Origin: Methanosarcina siciliae T4/M
Lineage (GTDB): Archaea; Halobacteriota; Methanosarcinia; Methanosarcinales; Methanosarcinaceae
Assembly (NCBI RefSeq): GCF_000970085.1
Contig: NZ_CP009506.1
Coordinates: forward strand, 186,001 to 250,000
DNA length: 64,000 bases
Direction of reading: 5' to 3'
The notes under the pieces are model-generated. The model saw only the letters and a list, made by a program, of their open reading frames with translations, had not been told where the DNA came from and made no database searches. Position 1 is the stretch's first letter. Each line of letters begins with the position of its first letter. Positions 62,988 to 64,000 of the stretch are shown piece by piece. Both the position numbers and the translations under genes were made by a program.

Positions 62988-64000
62988 TTATTTTTTCTTC
63001 ACCGAATCCCGCAGGAACTTATGCAATATCCCGCCGTTCCTGTAATACCCTATCTCCACGGCAGAGTCCAGTCTCAATGTTACTCTGAACTCTATTTCTT
63101 CCCCTTCATCGTCCTTTGCCCTTACGGTAAGCTCTCCATGGGGCTCCATCTGCTCAATGCCAAAGATATCGTAGCTTTCCTTTCCAGTGAGCCCGAGGGT
63201 ATCTGCGTTTTCTCCTGGCTTAAACTGCAGGGGCAGGACTCCCATACCCACAAGGTTGCTCCTGTGGATGCGCTCAAAGGACTCGGCAATAACCGCCTTT
63301 ACTCCAAGGAGGAATGTACCTTTTGCTGCCCAGTCGCGGGAGCTGCCTGTCCCGTACTCTTTTCCTGCGAGTACAATCAGGGGTACATCGTTTTCCGCAT
63401 AAAGCAGAGAGGCATCATAGATCGGAATTCCCTCGCAGGCTTCAGGCGGGAAGTCTTCTCCTCTGAGGTGGGAGACAGTCCAGCCTCCCTCCCTGCTTAC
63501 AAGCCTGTTCCTGAGCCGGATGTTCGCAAAAGTCCCGCGCATCATTACCTCATGGTTACCCCGGCGTGAACCGTAGGAATTGAAGTCTTTCCGGTCCACA
63601 CCCCAGGATATCAGGTATCTGCCTGCCGGGCTGTCTGTCGGGATATCTCCGGCAGGGGAGATGTGGTCTGTGGTAATGCTGTCTCCGAAAAGGGCAAGGA
63701 CCCTGGCATTCTGTATATCTCCGGGCAGAGGCAGGGTATGCAGGAAATCCACAAAGTAGGGCGGTTCCTGAATATAAGTGGAGGTAGGGCTCCAGTCATA
63801 AAGGGTGCCCTCAGGCACATCCAGCTCTTTCCAGAGTTTTGCCCCTTCCAGAACTCCTGAGTATTCTTTTTTGAACATTTCAGGTTTAACGCTGTTCTTT
63901 TCAGCTTCCCTTATCTCTTCATTTCCGGGCCAGATGTCCCTGAGGTAAACAGGGATCCCGTTAGGGTCATAGGCAAGGGGTTCGGTTTCAAGGTTTATGT
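62988..64000 (-). CDS. acnA: aconitate hydratase, C-terminal part (N-terminus beyond the window)
   Basis: The last 337 codons of an aconitase/IRP1-type enzyme, open to the right edge. Seen are LALFGDSITTDHISPAGDIP, DFNSYGSRRGNHEVMMRGTF, GKEYGTGSSRDWAAKGT (swivel-domain serine loop) and ERIHRSNLVGMGVLPLQF, all intact. The cluster-binding cysteines lie in the missing part. An internal ATG near 63878 is not the start because the frame continues coding (EIREAEKNSVKPEM) upstream of it. Confidence 0.93.
   Translation of the reverse strand, partial: INLETEPLAYDPNGIPVYLRDIWPGNEEIREAEKNSVKPEMFKKEYSGVLEGAKLWKELDVPEGTLYDWSPTSTYIQEPPYFVDFLHTLPLPGDIQNARVLALFGDSITTDHISPAGDIPTDSPAGRYLISWGVDRKDFNSYGSRRGNHEVMMRGTFANIRLRNRLVSREGGWTVSHLRGEDFPPEACEGIPIYDASLLYAENDVPLIVLAGKEYGTGSSRDWAAKGTFLLGVKAVIAESFERIHRSNLVGMGVLPLQFKPGENADTLGLTGKESYDIFGIEQMEPHGELTVRAKDDEGEEIEFRVTLRLDSAVEIGYYRNGGILHKFLRDSVKKK

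Overview
The window is chromosomal DNA of a methanogenic archaeon, almost certainly a Methanosarcina. Supporting marks are an archaeal-type alanyl-tRNA synthetase, PurP, archaeal S-adenosylmethionine synthetase, the tRNA G10 methyltransferase TrmG10, a FilR1-type methanogen regulator, a MEDS/PAS/GAF histidine kinase, type IV pilins with class III leaders, an intron-containing tRNA-Tyr, TATA boxes combined with Shine-Dalgarno sites, and the archaea-specific steps of the mevalonate pathway. Genes are separated by long AT-rich spacers that often carry short perfect tandem repeats. I see no insertion sequence, prophage or CRISPR array.

Layout. 1-6.7 kb: truncated P-loop ATPase, an SNF2 helicase/SWIM protein pair, a FilR1-like regulator and a YhbY RNA-binding protein preceded by six copies of a 17-bp repeat. 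7.3-15.1 kb: alaS, a methyltransferase, an amidohydrolase, a DUF190 protein, and leuD-leuB. 15.6-29.8 kb: a large sensor kinase, a HerA-like ATPase, purP, a membrane-tethered HTH regulator next to truA, trmG10, a DUF1805 protein, a secreted protein, methionine aminopeptidase, an M24 dipeptidase and an unrecognised protein. 30.2-36.3 kb: tRNA-Asp, tRNA-Tyr with a 41-nt intron, a chagasin-like small protein, S-adenosylmethionine synthetase, hisG-hisA-hisB and an fdhD homologue without the usual CxxC.

36.4-49.2 kb is the most distinctive part: a type IV pilus-like locus. It has an ArlI/TadA-type ATPase, a double-domain ArlJ/TadC-type membrane platform, several pilins, three paralogues of an uncharacterised membrane-anchored family sharing a YVPxWKxDAE motif, and at least three decayed genes (a multiply frameshifted pilin, a pilin fragment with a poly-A frameshift and an in-frame TAG, and the C-terminal end of a KaiC/ArlH-like ATPase). 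Pilin and YVPxWK genes occur as adjacent pairs.

49.3-64 kb: cysteine desulfurase, a tiny conserved-looking ORF whose frame extends upstream through a TAG codon (a pyrrolysine candidate), a DUF531 protein, a GNAT acetyltransferase, LarE, a phosphoglucosamine/phosphohexose mutase, a radical SAM protein and a site-2 protease. Then come the three genes that define the archaeal mevalonate variant (both phosphomevalonate dehydratase subunits and a UbiD-type decarboxylase), citrate synthase, and the C-terminal part of aconitase running off the right edge. The last two genes suggest oxidative synthesis of 2-oxoglutarate.
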